The position numbers were made by a program, and so were the translations under genes. A stretch of DNA of 64,000 nt from Progne subis subis. Its lineage: Eukaryota; Chordata; Aves; Passeriformes; Hirundinidae. The notes below the pieces were generated by a model, which saw only the letters and a program-made list of their open reading frames with translations, was not told the DNA's origin and made no database searches. Where the stretch lies: assembly GCA_022316685.1 (NCBI GenBank), contig JAKJHU010001656.1, positions 1 through 64,000 on the forward strand, given 5' to 3'. Shown here in pieces: positions 53,691 to 63,000 of this stretch (position 1 is its first letter; each line of letters opens with the position of its first letter).

Positions 53691-54259
53691 GTGGGAAAAA
53701 ATGGGAAAAAAAACCCGGAAAAATGGGGGAAAAGAGCGAAAAAAAAGGGGAAAATAGGAAAAAATTGGGGGAAAATGTGGAAAAATGGGAAAAAAACCCG
53801 GGGAAAATGGGGGAAAAAAAGGAAAAAAATGTGAGAAAATAGGACAAAAATGAGAAAAAATGGGGGACAATGGGGAAGAAAAATGGGGGAAAATGGGAAA
53901 AAAACCCTGGAAAATGGGAAAATAACCTGGAAAAAAACTGGAAAAATGGGGAGAAAAGGAAAAAAAATGGGAGAAAATAGGACAAAAATGGGGGAAAATG
54001 GGTAAAAATTGGAAAAAAATGTGAAAAAATGGGGAAAAAGTGGAAAAAATGGGACGAAAATGGAATTAAAACCCCTGGAATGATGGAAAATGTGGGAAAA
54101 TCTGGGCTGGAATGAGGGAAAATGAGACAAAAAACCTGGAATATTTGAAATTGGAGGAAAAACTGGATTAAAAAAAGGCCTGGAATGGGGGAAAAGTTGG
54201 GAACAACGGAGCTGAGGGTCCGGGAATCCCGGGAATTTTGGGAATTTTGGGAATTGCAG

Positions 54260-54340
54260 GCTCCTTTGGTGGCCGTGGCTCACGACAAAGAGCCCGAGGT
54301 GGCGCTGGAGGTGCTGAAGCTGCTGCCAGAGCTGGACAGG
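54260..54340 (+). CDS. STAG3: STAG3-like exon 13, donor lost
   Basis: APLVAVAHDKEPEVALEVLK and LLPELDR after an acceptor ATTGCAG. Phase fits exon 14, but the bases after GACAG are GGAAAATATGG with no GT. Confidence 0.82.
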
Positions 54341-54500
54341 GAAAATATGGGATTGGGGAAAAATTTGGGATTTGGGGTGGGAAATTTGGGATTTGGGGAG
54401 AAATATCAGGATTTGGGGTAAAAAAAATCCCAGATTTTTGGGGGGGATTTTGGTGTATTTCAGGATGGGGGAGCGGGAATCAGGGACGCAGAATTCCCAG

Positions 54501-54608
54501 GAATCTGGAGGAGGCGCTGTCGGATGAGGATTGCCGCAGCGTTTTCCCAATCGTCTTTGTCTCCAGCCGCGCTCTGGCCTCGGCTGCCGGGAAATTCCTG
54601 TTTCAGAG
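54501..54608 (+). CDS. STAG3: STAG3-like exon 14
   Basis: NLEEALSDEDCRSVFPIVFV and SSRALASAAGKFLFQ; acceptor TTCCCAG, donor AGAG|GTAAAA. A close match to [26 protein letters not shown]. Confidence 0.92.
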
Positions 54609-54609
54609 G

Positions 54610-55310
54610 TAAAAAAACCCTGGGAATTCCGGCCCCAAAATCTGGGAATTTCAGCCCCAAAGTCCTGGAATTATGCCCCAAAACCCTGGGAGTTACAGCC
54701 CCAAAATCTGGGAATTTCAGCCTCCAAATCCAGGAATTCATGACCCAAACCCTGGGAATTTTGGCCCAAAAAATCTGGAAATTCAGGCCCCAAAATCCTG
54801 GGAATTCTGATCTTTGAACTTGCAGAATTGCAGCCTGAAAACCCTGGGAATTCCAAGCACAAATCCTCAGAATTCCAAGCCCTAAAATCCAGGAATTCCT
54901 GACTCAAAATCTTGGGAATTTTGGCCCCCAAAATCCAGGAATTCTGGCCCCAAATCTGAGAATTCCAGCCTGAAAATCCTGGGAATTTCAGCCCCCAAAT
55001 CCAGGACTTCCTGAGCCCAAATCCTGGAATTCCACCCTCAAAAATCTCGGGAATTTCAGCTTCAAAAATCTTGGAATCTCGAGCTCTGAGCCCTGAGAAT
55101 TCCTGCCTCAAAACCTTGGGAATTCTGGCCCCCAAAATCCAGGAATTTTGGCTCCAAATCCAAGAATTCCTGCTCTAAAAACCTGGGAATTTCAGCCCTA
55201 AACTCTTGGAATTTGAAGACCCAAACCCTGGGAATTCCCAGCTCCGAATTTTGGGAATTGCAACCTGAAAAACCTCGGGAATTTCCCAACCCCCAGCCCT
55301 TGGAATCGCT
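54610..55310. repeat. CCCCAAAATCCAGGAATT tandem repeat (intron)
   Basis: About 25 copies of a ~25-28-bp unit (CTGGGAATTxxxGCCCCAAAAT). Confidence 0.85.
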
Positions 55311-55385
55311 CCCGATTTTCCCTCCCCTCCCAATCCCAGAGGAATTTTCCAAGAATTGGCTCCGAGCCCCTCGCAGAACCTGGAA

Positions 55386-55450
55386 TTTGCTGATCCCGAA
55401 TTTGCTGATCCCGAATTTGCTGATCCCGAATTTGCTGATCCCGAATTTGC
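55386..55450. repeat. GATCCCGAATTTGCT 15-bp repeat
   Basis: Four to five perfect 15-bp units in tandem. Confidence 0.9.
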
Positions 55451-56130
55451 TCCCCCCGGCCCTTCCCAATCCCTCGGGAGTTGGGGGAGGGAGGATTCGG
55501 TTTCCCCCCCCCCCCCTTTCCCCCCCCTTTTTCCCCCCCTTTTTTCCCAATTTCCCCCTATTTTGCCCATTTATTTTCCCCCTTATTATCCCCTCTTTTT
55601 TTTTGCCATATTTTTCTTTATTTTCCCTGGTTTTCCCGATTTTCCCCCCATTTTTCCTGTTTTTTTCCTGTTTATTTTCCTTGGTTTTTTTCCCCTTTTC
55701 CCCCCGTTTTTTTCCCCATTATTTTCCCCATTTTTCCCATTTATTTTCCCCTTTTTTCCCCAGTTTTTCCCATTTATTTTCCCCATTATTTTCCCCATTT
55801 TCCCCATTTATTTTTCCCTTTTTTTTCCCCAGTTTTTCCCATTTATTTTCCTTGGTTTTTTCCCGTTCTTCCTCCATTATTTCCCCCTTTTTCCCATCTA
55901 TTTTCCCTGTTTTTTCCCCATTTTTCCCCATTTCCCCCCATTTTTTCCCCATTATTTTCCACGGGTTTTTTTCCCCATTTTTCCCCATTTCTTCTCATTT
56001 CTCCCCTATTTTTTTCCCAGTTTTTCCCATTTATTTTTCCCAGTTTTCCCCCACTTTTCTGGTCATTTTTCCCAGTTTCCCCCATTTATTTTTCCCAGTT
56101 TTTCCCTTTTCTTTTTCCCGTTTTTCCCAG

Positions 56131-56162
56131 GGAGCGGCCGCGGCTTCTTCCTGCGATCCCAG
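56131..56162 (+). CDS. STAG3: STAG3-like exon 15 (remnant)
   Basis: SGRGFFLRSQ before a GTCCGG donor; family proteins have L-F-F-L-E-S-E at the same exon end. It is short and its phase does not fit exon 14, so exons between them are missing. Confidence 0.4.
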
Positions 56163-56628
56163 GTCCGGAATTCCTGGAATTCCCAGAAATTCAGCAGTTG
56201 GGGAACTGGGGAGAGCTCGGAGGAATTTGGGGAATTTGGGGGAATTTTTGGGGAATTTTCTGGGGATTTTTAGGAAATTTTTGAATAATTTTTGGGGATT
56301 TTTGAGAATTTTTTTGGGAATTTTGAGGAATGTTTTTGGGAATTTTCTGGGGATTTTGAGGAAATTTTTGTGGAATTCTGGGGCAATTTTGAGCATTTTT
56401 TAGGGAATTTTAGGGAGAATTTTGAGGGAATTTTTGGGGATGTTTTTGGGAATTTTGGGGGAATTTTCTGGGGATTTTGAGGAATTTTTTTGGGAATTTC
56501 AGGGGAATTCTGAGGAATTTTTTGGTGGGATTTTTGTGGAGCTTGCTGCTGGAATTTTGGCAGTATTTTTGACAATTTCTATGGAATTTTTGGGAATTTT
56601 AGGAATTCTGCTCCCAGATTTCCCCCAG

Positions 56629-56730
56629 CTCCACGAGCACGCCGCCTGCCGGGGGATTGGCTGTGGGATTGCGCCGGGAGCCTCTGGGACTGGGACACGG
56701 CCACGGGAATTCTGCTGGGAACTGGGACCA
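56629..56730 (+). CDS. STAG3: STAG3-like exon 16, frameshifted
   Basis: LHEHAA, then, one frame over, DWLWDCAGSLWDWDTATGIL. The family has L-H-E/D-H-A-A-Y-L-V-D-S-L-W-D-C and D-W-E-x-x-T-x-L-L-L. The slip lies at a GGGGG run. Donor CCA|GTGAGG. Confidence 0.75.
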
Positions 56731-56734
56731 GTGA

Positions 56735-56985
56735 GGGACTGGGAGGGACTGGGATGGGACTGGGATGGGACTGGGATGGACTGGGATGGACTGGGATGGG
56801 ACTGGGATGGGACTGGGATGGACTGGGAGGGACTGGGATGGACTGGGATGGGACTGGGAGAGACTGGGATGGACTGGGATGGGACTGGGATGGGACTGGG
56901 ATGGACTGGGATGGGACTGGGATGGGACTGGGATGGACTGGGAGGGACTGGGATGGACTGGGATGGGACTGGGATGGGGTTGAAT
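56735..56985. repeat. GGGACTGGGATGGACT minisatellite
   Basis: About 20 units of ACTGGGATGG(G)A. The same motif recurs reversed at 59238-59445 and in diverged form at 63540-64000. Confidence 0.9.
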
Positions 56986-57099
56986 CCCATCTGTACTGGT
57001 TTATATTGGTCCAAACTGGTTTTTTCCACTCCCATCCCCATTCCAAACTGGGATTTCCCTGGATTTCCCCTCTCCAAATTGGGATTTCGGCCTCGTACC

Positions 57100-57285
57100 G
57101 GTTCATACTGGTCCGTACCAGTTTGTACTGGTTTATACCTGTCCATACCTGTCCATACTGGTCCGTACTGGTCCGTACTGGTCCGTACTGGTCCGTACTG
57201 GTCCGTACTGGTCTGTACTGGTCCATACTGGTCTGTACCGGTCCATACTGGTCTGTACTGGTCCATACTGGTCTGTACTGGTGCG
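57100..57285. repeat. TACTGGTCCG / TACTGGTCTG 10-bp minisatellite
   Basis: Around 18 tandem 10-bp units ending just before STAG3-like exon 17. Reverse-oriented units occur at 59145-59212. Confidence 0.9.
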
Positions 57286-57289
57286 GCAG

Positions 57290-57375
57290 GCTGCAGCTGG
57301 AGCAGGAGCAGCAATGGTGCAGATGCTGAGCTCCAGCGGGATCCGGCTCTGCCCAGGGCTGCCCCCGGCAGGAAG
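57290..57375 (+). CDS. STAG3: STAG3-like exon 17, disrupted
   Basis: LQLEQEQQ in one frame (family L-L-L-E-K-D-Q), then a stop; ADAELQRDPALPRAAPGRK in another. Acceptor GCGGCAG, donor AAG|GTGACC. Confidence 0.5.
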
Positions 57376-57379
57376 GTGA

Positions 57380-58060
57380 CCCCGGAACTCCGGGAATTTG
57401 GGGAATTTTGGGAATTTCGGGAAAATCGAGGGGATTTCGGGGGATTATTTGGGCACACTGTAGGAATTTTCAGGGATTTTTTTGGAGTTTTCAAGGATTT
57501 TTAGGGAACTTTGAGGGATTTTTTTGGGAGTTTTCAGGGATTTTTTTATCGGGGGATTTTCAGGGAATTTTGAGGGATTTTTATCAGGGAATTTTCAGGG
57601 ATTTTCAGGGAATTCTCAGCAATTTTGGGGGGAATTTTCGGGGAATTTTGAGGGATGCTTTTTGGGAATTTTAAGGGATTTTTCTTGGGAAAGTTTTGGG
57701 GGGGGGTTGGGGAATTTCTCTGCGAGATTTCAGGGAATTTTGGGGGGAATTTTGGGGATTTTTTGGGGGGGGTTTCTGGGAATTTTCAGGGATTTTTGGA
57801 GAATTTTGAGGGATTTCTGTTTTGGAATTTTGGGAGATTGTTTTGGGGGGATTTTCAGGGAATTTTTAGGGATGGGGATTTCTTGGAAATTCTTGGGGAA
57901 TTTTTGGGGATTTTTCGGGGATTTGGGGTCGGGAAATCCAGGAATTTTCAGGGGATTTTAGGGATTGGGAATTCAAAGAATTTTGGGGGAATTTCAGGGA
58001 TTTTTGGAGTTTTGTGAATTCCAGGAATTCCAGGGAATTTGGGGTTGGAATTTCAGGGGA
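57380..58060. repeat. GGGAATTTTxAGGGATTTTT intron repeat
   Basis: Degenerate G/T-rich units of about 20-40 bases. Confidence 0.75.
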
Positions 58061-58173
58061 ATTTCCGGGGTTTTTGGGCTCAGAAATTCCCGGAATTCCG
58101 GGGGGTTTTGTTGCTCAGCGATTCCGTTAATTCCCTTTTCCCCTTTTTCCCGGTTTTTCCCGGTTTTTCCCAG

Positions 58174-58254
58174 GTTTCTCCACGGGAGCAGCGTGAGCAG
58201 AAATCGCGGCTGAGCCGGAGCCTGATCCCGCTGCTGCCCCAGCTGCTGGAGAAA
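58174..58254 (+). CDS. STAG3: STAG3-like exon 18
   Basis: VSPREQREQKSRLSRSLIPL and LPQLLEK, 27 codons, phase 0 both sides. It matches T-E-H-L-I-P-L-L-P-Q-L-L-A-K of STAG3. Confidence 0.9.
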
Positions 58255-59065
58255 GTGCGGAAAAACCCGGAATTCCGAGAATTTCTGGGAATTTCAGCCG
58301 TTTTTTCCTGGCTTTCCCCCAGACTTTCTGGGTGTTTTTCCCTGAAATTCCAGGCTTTTTTCCCCCAGATACCCTTTTTTTTCCAAAAAAAATTCCCAAA
58401 TTTTTTCTCCCAGAGTTCCCCGTTTCCCCCACAATTCCCATTTTTTTTCCCCAAAACTCCCAATTTCTCCCCAAAATTCCTGTTTTTTTCCCCCATCTTT
58501 CCTCATTTTTTCCCTGCTTTTCCCTGGTTTTTTCCATGTTTTTCCTCAGTTTTTTTTCCTGTTCTTCCTTGGTTTTTTTCCTGTTTTTTTCCCAACATCA
58601 TTCCCATGTTTTTCCCTGGTTTTTTTTACCAGTTTTTCCCGGGTTTTTTTAATCCTGTTTTCCCCCCTTTTTCCCTGGGTTTTTTTCCCATTTCGCCTGC
58701 CCGTTTGTTCCCATTTTTTTCTCTTTTTTTTTCCATGATTTTCCCTGTTTTTTTTCCCAGTTTTTCTCAGTCTTTTCCTCACATTTTCCAGTTTTTTTCC
58801 CCATTTTTCCCTTTTTTTTTTCCCCCCTGTATTTTTCCCGTATTTTTTTTCCCATTTTCCCCCTGTGTTTTTCCCATTTTTTTTCCCATTTTTTCACATT
58901 TTTTCCCCCGTGTTTTTCCCTTTTTTTTTTCCCCATTTTCCCCCGTGTTTTCCCTGTTTTTTTTCCCATTTTTCCCAGTTTTTTTCCCGTTTTTTTCCTG
59001 TTTTTCCCAGTTTTTTTCCCATTTTTTTCCTGTTTTTCCCAGTTTTTTTCCCGCGTGTTTCCCAG

Positions 59066-59143
59066 TTCTCGGCGGTGTCGGTGCTGCTGGAGCTGCAGCA
59101 GCACCTGGAGCTGGGGACGCTGCGCTCGGCTCGGATGGACAAG
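59066..59143 (+). CDS. STAG3: STAG3-like exon 19
   Basis: FSAVSVLLELQQHLELGTLR and SARMDK; acceptor GTTTCCCAG, donor AAG|GTGAGA. It aligns with F-S-A-D-x-x-x-V-x-x-L-L-Q-L and G-R-L-E-K. Confidence 0.8.
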
Positions 59144-59234
59144 GTGAGAGACCAGTATGGACCAGTACAGACCAGTATAGACCAGTACAGACCAGTATAG
59201 ACCAGTGCAGAACCTCCCAGTTCCCTAAAATCCC

Positions 59235-59445
59235 ATCCCAGTCCCTCCCAGTCCATCCCAGTCCCATCCCAGTCCCATCCCAGTCCATCCCAGTCCATCC
59301 CAGTCCATCCCAGTCCCATCCCAGTCCCATCCCAGTCTCATCCCAGTCCCATCCCAGTCCATCCCAGTCCATCCCAGTCCATCCCAGTCCCATCCCAGTC
59401 CCATCCCAGTCCATCCCAGTCCCATCCCAGTCCATCCCAGTTTCC
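59235..59445. repeat. CCCAGTCCATCCCAGTCCCAT minisatellite
   Basis: Ten- and 11-bp units, reverse complement of the array at 56735-56985, ending 18 bases before exon 20. Confidence 0.9.
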
Positions 59446-59462
59446 CCGGTGTCCGTTCCCAG

Positions 59463-59634
59463 TTCCTGGAGCAGGTTCTGGGGCGGATCCTGCCCGTTTC
59501 CCACAGCCATTCCCGGCCGTTCCCGGGGCTTTCCGCCGCCTCCCGCGCCCTGCGCCGCCTCTGGCACCCGGAGCTGGCGCTGGGGCGCCTCGGGGACATC
59601 GCCCGGGCACGGCTGGGGGACGGCCTGGGCACAG
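59463..59634 (+). CDS. STAG3: STAG3-like exon 20
   Basis: FLEQVLGRILPVSHSHSRPF, ALRRLWHPELALGRLGDIAR and ARLGDGLG. It corresponds to H-x-L-x-L-F-L-Q-Q-L...L-C-N-P-E-F...D-F-A-R-S-Q-L-V-D. Donor ACAG|GTGCCA leaves phase 1, which does not fit exon 21. Confidence 0.75.
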
Positions 59635-59635
59635 G

Positions 59636-59775
59636 TGCCACCTCCAGTGACACACATCCTGCAGCTGAGGGCACTGGGGACATTTGGGGGACAGGTGCCA
59701 CCTCCAGTGACACACATCCTGCAGCTGAGGGCACTGGGGACATTTGGGGGACAGGTGCCACCTCCAGGTGACAGC
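59636..59775. repeat. Two and a half copies of a 60-bp unit
   Basis: AGGTGCCACCTCCAGTGACACACATCCTGCAGCTGAGGGCACTGGGGACATTTGGGGGAC is repeated perfectly. Each unit starts with a copy of the exon-20 donor (ACAG|GTGCCACC). Confidence 0.95.
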
Positions 59776-59799
59776 AGTGCTCCAGGTGAGGGCATTTGG

Positions 59800-60150
59800 G
59801 GACATCTGGTGACATTTTTTGACTTTCTGGTGCCATTTGGTGCCATTCTGCTGACATTTGGTGGCATCTGGTGATGTTTGGTGCCATTCTTTGACATTCT
59901 GGTGCCATTTGGTGACATTCTGGTGCCATGCTGGTGCCACTTTTTGACATTCTGATGCCTTTTGGTGCCATTCTGGTGACACTTGGTGACATTTTGGTGA
60001 CACTTGCTGACATTTTGGTGACATTTGGTGACATTTTGGTGACATTTGGTGCCTGTTGGTGCCATTCTGGTGACATTTTTTTACATTTTGGTGACACTTG
60101 GTGACATTTTGGTGACATTTGATGACATTTTGGTGACATTTGGTGTCCCT
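59800..60150. repeat. TTTGGTGACATTTTGGTGACA repeat
   Basis: About 25 units of 11-13 bp. Confidence 0.88.
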
Positions 60151-60163
60151 GTCCCCATTCCAG

Positions 60164-60234
60164 GCGGGGTCCCCAGACGAGGACGACGTTCATGGGCTGG
60201 CGGCAATGCTGGGGAGACTCTGGGCTCTGTTCAG
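60164..60234 (+). CDS. STAG3: STAG3-like exon 21
   Basis: SPDEDDVHGLAAMLGRLWAL F in the family-like frame (L-D-E-D-E-V-Y-N-L-A-A-T-L-K-R-L-S-A-F), acceptor CATTCCAG, donor CAG|GTGACA. It joins in phase to exon 22 but not to exon 20. Confidence 0.82.
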
Positions 60235-60358
60235 GTGACACTTGGGGACATCGGGGGGGTTTGGGGACATCGGGGGGTTTGGGGACATTTGGGAATGAGG
60301 GTGGGGGGTGGCCCCTAATGTCCCCACTGTCCCCCCCAGTGTCCCCGTGTCCCCGCAG

Positions 60359-60434
60359 TGACCATGACCTCACCCCTTGGTCTCTCTTTGTGCCGCTCTC
60401 TCGGCTCCTGCGCCACGCCCTCGACACCGGGGAG
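60359..60434 (+). CDS. STAG3: STAG3-like exon 22
   Basis: DHDLTPWSLFVPLSRLLRHA and LDTGE, acceptor TCCCCGCAG, donor GAG|GTGCCA. It matches T-H-D-L-T-R-W-E-L-Y and K-A-V-D-T-G-E-V-P. Confidence 0.9.
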
Positions 60435-60454
60435 GTGCCAGCACAGGGGACACG

Positions 60455-60605
60455 GGACACACCTGGGACACACCTGGGGCACACCTGGGACACACCTGGG
60501 GCACACCTGGGACACACCTGGGACACACCTGGGGACAGCTGGGACACACCTGGGGACACACCTGGGGACACACCTGGGACACACCTGGGGACACACCTAG
60601 GACAC
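60455..60605. repeat. GGGACACACCT 11-bp minisatellite
   Basis: More than ten units of GGGACACACCTG following the donor of exon 22. Confidence 0.9.
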
Positions 60606-60639
60606 TTCCAGAACATTCTGGAATGTTTTTGGGGACATT

Positions 60640-61270
60640 TTGGGTCCATTTTTGGTCATTTCTGGTCATTTGTTTCTGTCTTGGTGACAATTTTCTCCGT
60701 TTCAGTGGCATTTTTGGTCATTTTCACAATTTTTTTCCATTTTGGTGACATTTTTGGTATTTTTGGTAGCATTTTGGGGCCATTTTTGATAATTTTTGTC
60801 AGTTTTTTGGCCATTTCTGTCATTTTTGTCCATTTCTGTGACATTTTTGCCCATTTTTTGGCCATTTTCGGTAATTTTTGTTAGCTTTTTGTGACGTTTT
60901 TGTCCATTTTTGTCCATTTCTGTGGCACTTTTGGTCATTTTTGTCAGTTTTTGGATGCTTTTGGCTGGTTTTGTCCATTTCTGTGACATTTTTGTTCATT
61001 TTTTGGTCATTTTTGTCTGTTTTTTTGTGACATTTTTGTCCATTTCTGTGACATTTTTGTCCATTTTTGGTCATTTTTGGTAATTTTGGGGGTTTTTTTG
61101 TGACATTTTTGTCCATTTTTGTCCATTTCTGTGACATTTTTGGTCATTTTTGTCAGTTTTTGGATGGTTTTGGCTGGTTTTGTCCATTTCTGTGACATTT
61201 TTGTTCATTTTTTGGTCATTTTTGTCTGTTTTTTGTGACATTTTTGTCCATTTCTGTGACATTTTTGTCC
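60640..61270. repeat. TTTTTGTCCATTTCTGTGACA repeat
   Basis: T-rich units of about 11-21 bp fill the intron between exons 22 and 23. A block of about 190 bases repeats (60970 and 61160 regions). Confidence 0.85.
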
Positions 61271-61276
61271 CCCCAG

Positions 61277-61357
61277 GTGACCGCCCCGGCCATCTCCTGC
61301 CTCTTCTTCCACCTGTTCTGGGAACTCTCCCAAATTCCCAACTCCGGAGACGCCCCA
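61277..61357 (+). CDS. STAG3: STAG3-like exon 23
   Basis: VTAPAISCLFFHLFWELSQI and PNSGDAP, 27 codons, phase 0, donor CCA|GTGAGG. It corresponds to I-L-P-A-L-T-L-V-Y-F-S-I-L-W-T-L. Confidence 0.82.
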
Positions 61358-61774
61358 GTGAGGAATCGCCGAATTTCCCAAAACTCCCCCTCCAAAAAAT
61401 CCCAGAGTTCCCAAATCCCCAAAAATTCCCTCAATCCCTCCCAGATCCCTCAAATCCTGCCCCAAATCCCCAAATTTCCACCCCAAGTCCCAAAATTCCC
61501 AATAAATCCCCTCTGAAATTCCCCAAATTCCCGATTTTTCCCCAAAATTCCCAGAATTTCACCCCAAATTCTGGATTTTCCAGGCGGATCTGTGGGATTT
61601 CCACTCCCAGGCCTCCTCATTCCTGTTCCTGTGCCCCCGAATGCCCCCTAAATCCCCAAAATTCCCAAATCCCACCCGAAATTCCTGATTTTTTTCCCAA
61701 AATTCATGATTTTTCTCAAAATTCCCGATTTTTCCCAAAATTCCCGATTTTTCCCAAAATTCTGGATTTTCCAG

Positions 61775-61867
61775 GCGGATCTGGGGGATCTGCGTTCCCA
61801 CGCCGCCTCGCTGGTGTCATTGTGCCAGAGCTGCCTCTCGGAGCCCGAGGCCGAACTCCGGGAAAGG
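61775..61867 (+). CDS. STAG3: STAG3-like exon 24, last one seen
   Basis: ADLGDLRSHAASLVSLCQSC and LSEPEAELRER, acceptor TTTTCCAG. It matches L-C-Q-S-C-L-S-D-V-D-T-E-I-Q-E-Q. The frame runs on through VWNVLGEF before the CTCACAATTCCC repeat; a good donor is not seen. Confidence 0.85.
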
Positions 61868-61879
61868 GTCTGGAATGTT

Positions 61880-62445
61880 CTGGGAGAATTCCCGAAAAAT
61901 CCCCTCACAATTCCCAACAAATCCCCTCAAAAAATTCCCCCTCACAATTCCCCTCACAATTCCCAACAAATCCCCTCAAAAAATTCCCCCTCGCAATTCC
62001 CCTCACAATTCCCAACAAATCCCCTCAAAAAATTCCCCCTCACAATTCCCCTTACAATTCCGCTCACAATTCCCATTAAATCCCCTCAAAAAATTCCCAA
62101 TAATTCCCCTCACAATTTCCAAGAATTTCCCCTCAAATTCCCAACAGTTTTCTCCTCACAAAACCCCCTCACAATTGCCCCTCACAATTCCCAACAATTC
62201 CCATCACAATTCCCCTCAGAATCTCCAACAAATTCCCCTCACAATTCCCAACAAATCCTCTCAGAACTGCCAACAATTCCCCTCACAATTCCTCCCAAAA
62301 AATCCCCTCACAATTCCCCTCAGAATTCCTCCCAAAAAATCCCCTCACAATTTCTCCCAAAATTCCCCTCACAATTCTCATTAATTCCCCTCGCAATTCC
62401 CAATTCTTTCCCCTCACAATTCCCCTCCCAATCCCCACCAATCCC
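61880..62445. repeat. CCCCTCACAATTCCCAACAAAT repeat
   Basis: Over 30 units after exon 24. No further STAG3 exon could be found in it. Confidence 0.88.
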
Positions 62446-62509
62446 CCTCACAGCTCCCACCACTTCCCTCTCGGAATTCCCGTTTTTCCCGCTTTTCCCG
62501 CTTTTCCAT

Positions 62510-63000
62510 GGCTTCCTGGTGCTGTGTGACGTGCTGGTGCTGCTGTTGTGTTGTATGGCGGACCCTCTTGGGCACGTGTCACTTGTTCCTGCTCCCCTTC
62601 ATCTGTGAGACCAAAGTTCTCACCTTCCGGCCAGTTTGTAATTATCTCCAAAGTCCCAGGGCGATTTGGGTTTCCAATGCGGGCGCGCTGAGTGATGAGG
62701 GCAATCCATTTGCTCCACGTGGCGTCGGTGGCGTGATGGGTGGAGGGAACCTTTCCTTTAAACATCCACCCCAGCACCGGTACTCGAGGTGCCAGCAGGA
62801 GTTGTGCTTCTGTGCCAATCACCTCTGAGGCAGCTTCAACTCCTTCACAGGCAGCCAAGATTTCCTTCTCTGTTGGAGTGGAGTTGGCTTCGGACCCTCT
62901 GTAGCTTCGGCTCCAGAATCCCAGTGGTCGGCCCCGAGTCTCCCCAGGCACCTTCTGCCAAAGGCTCCAGGACAGGCCATTGTAACCCGGCTGCTGAGTA
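62510..63000 (-). mobile_element. ERVL pol fragment (RNase H)
   Basis: The minus-strand frame 63083-62448 is open and reads GFWSRSYRGSEANSTPTEKE, EILAACEGVEAASEVIGTEAQ (shortened) and ITQRARIGNPNRPGTLEI. It is the same segment as 11010-10550 of the full provirus and lacks its stops. It is truncated at both ends, has no LTR, and interrupts or follows the STAG3-like gene. Confidence 0.85.

Larger units (their letters stand above)
46604..61867 (+). pseudogene. STAG3: STAG3-like meiotic cohesin subunit gene, exons with several disruptions
   Basis: About 22 plus-strand exons match cohesin SA/STAG proteins collinearly: start exon, NSLFQAVASGKAATK, VVDEWLDWYRRDRESAF, the VTPEMFQ exon, the VALEVQQHS exon, QEELELLMNGIFKGVF, the stromalin-domain VPERRGIC exon, ALQGIAGIPEMAPNLELFTE, HDKEPEVALEVLKLL, SDEDCRSVFPIVFVSSRALA, LHEHAA, LIPLLPQLLEK, and on to CQSCLSEPEAELRE. 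Divergence from STAG1/2 and synteny with GAL3ST4 favour STAG3. It would hold sister chromatids together in meiosis with REC8 and RAD21L. Frameshifts fall in exons 7, 11, 12, 16 and 17 and at the 20/21 junction; exons 11 and 13 lack a GT donor; exons between 14 and 15 are not found. The 3' end is lost in repeats after 61870. It is a decaying copy or an error-laden assembly of a real gene. Exon numbers are mine. Confidence 0.8.

Noticed and set aside
52137..53870. 577-codon minus-strand frame of Phe-Pro-Ile-Ser repeats
   Set aside because: Mirror of the ATGGGAGAT minisatellite; plus-strand STAG3-like exons flank it.
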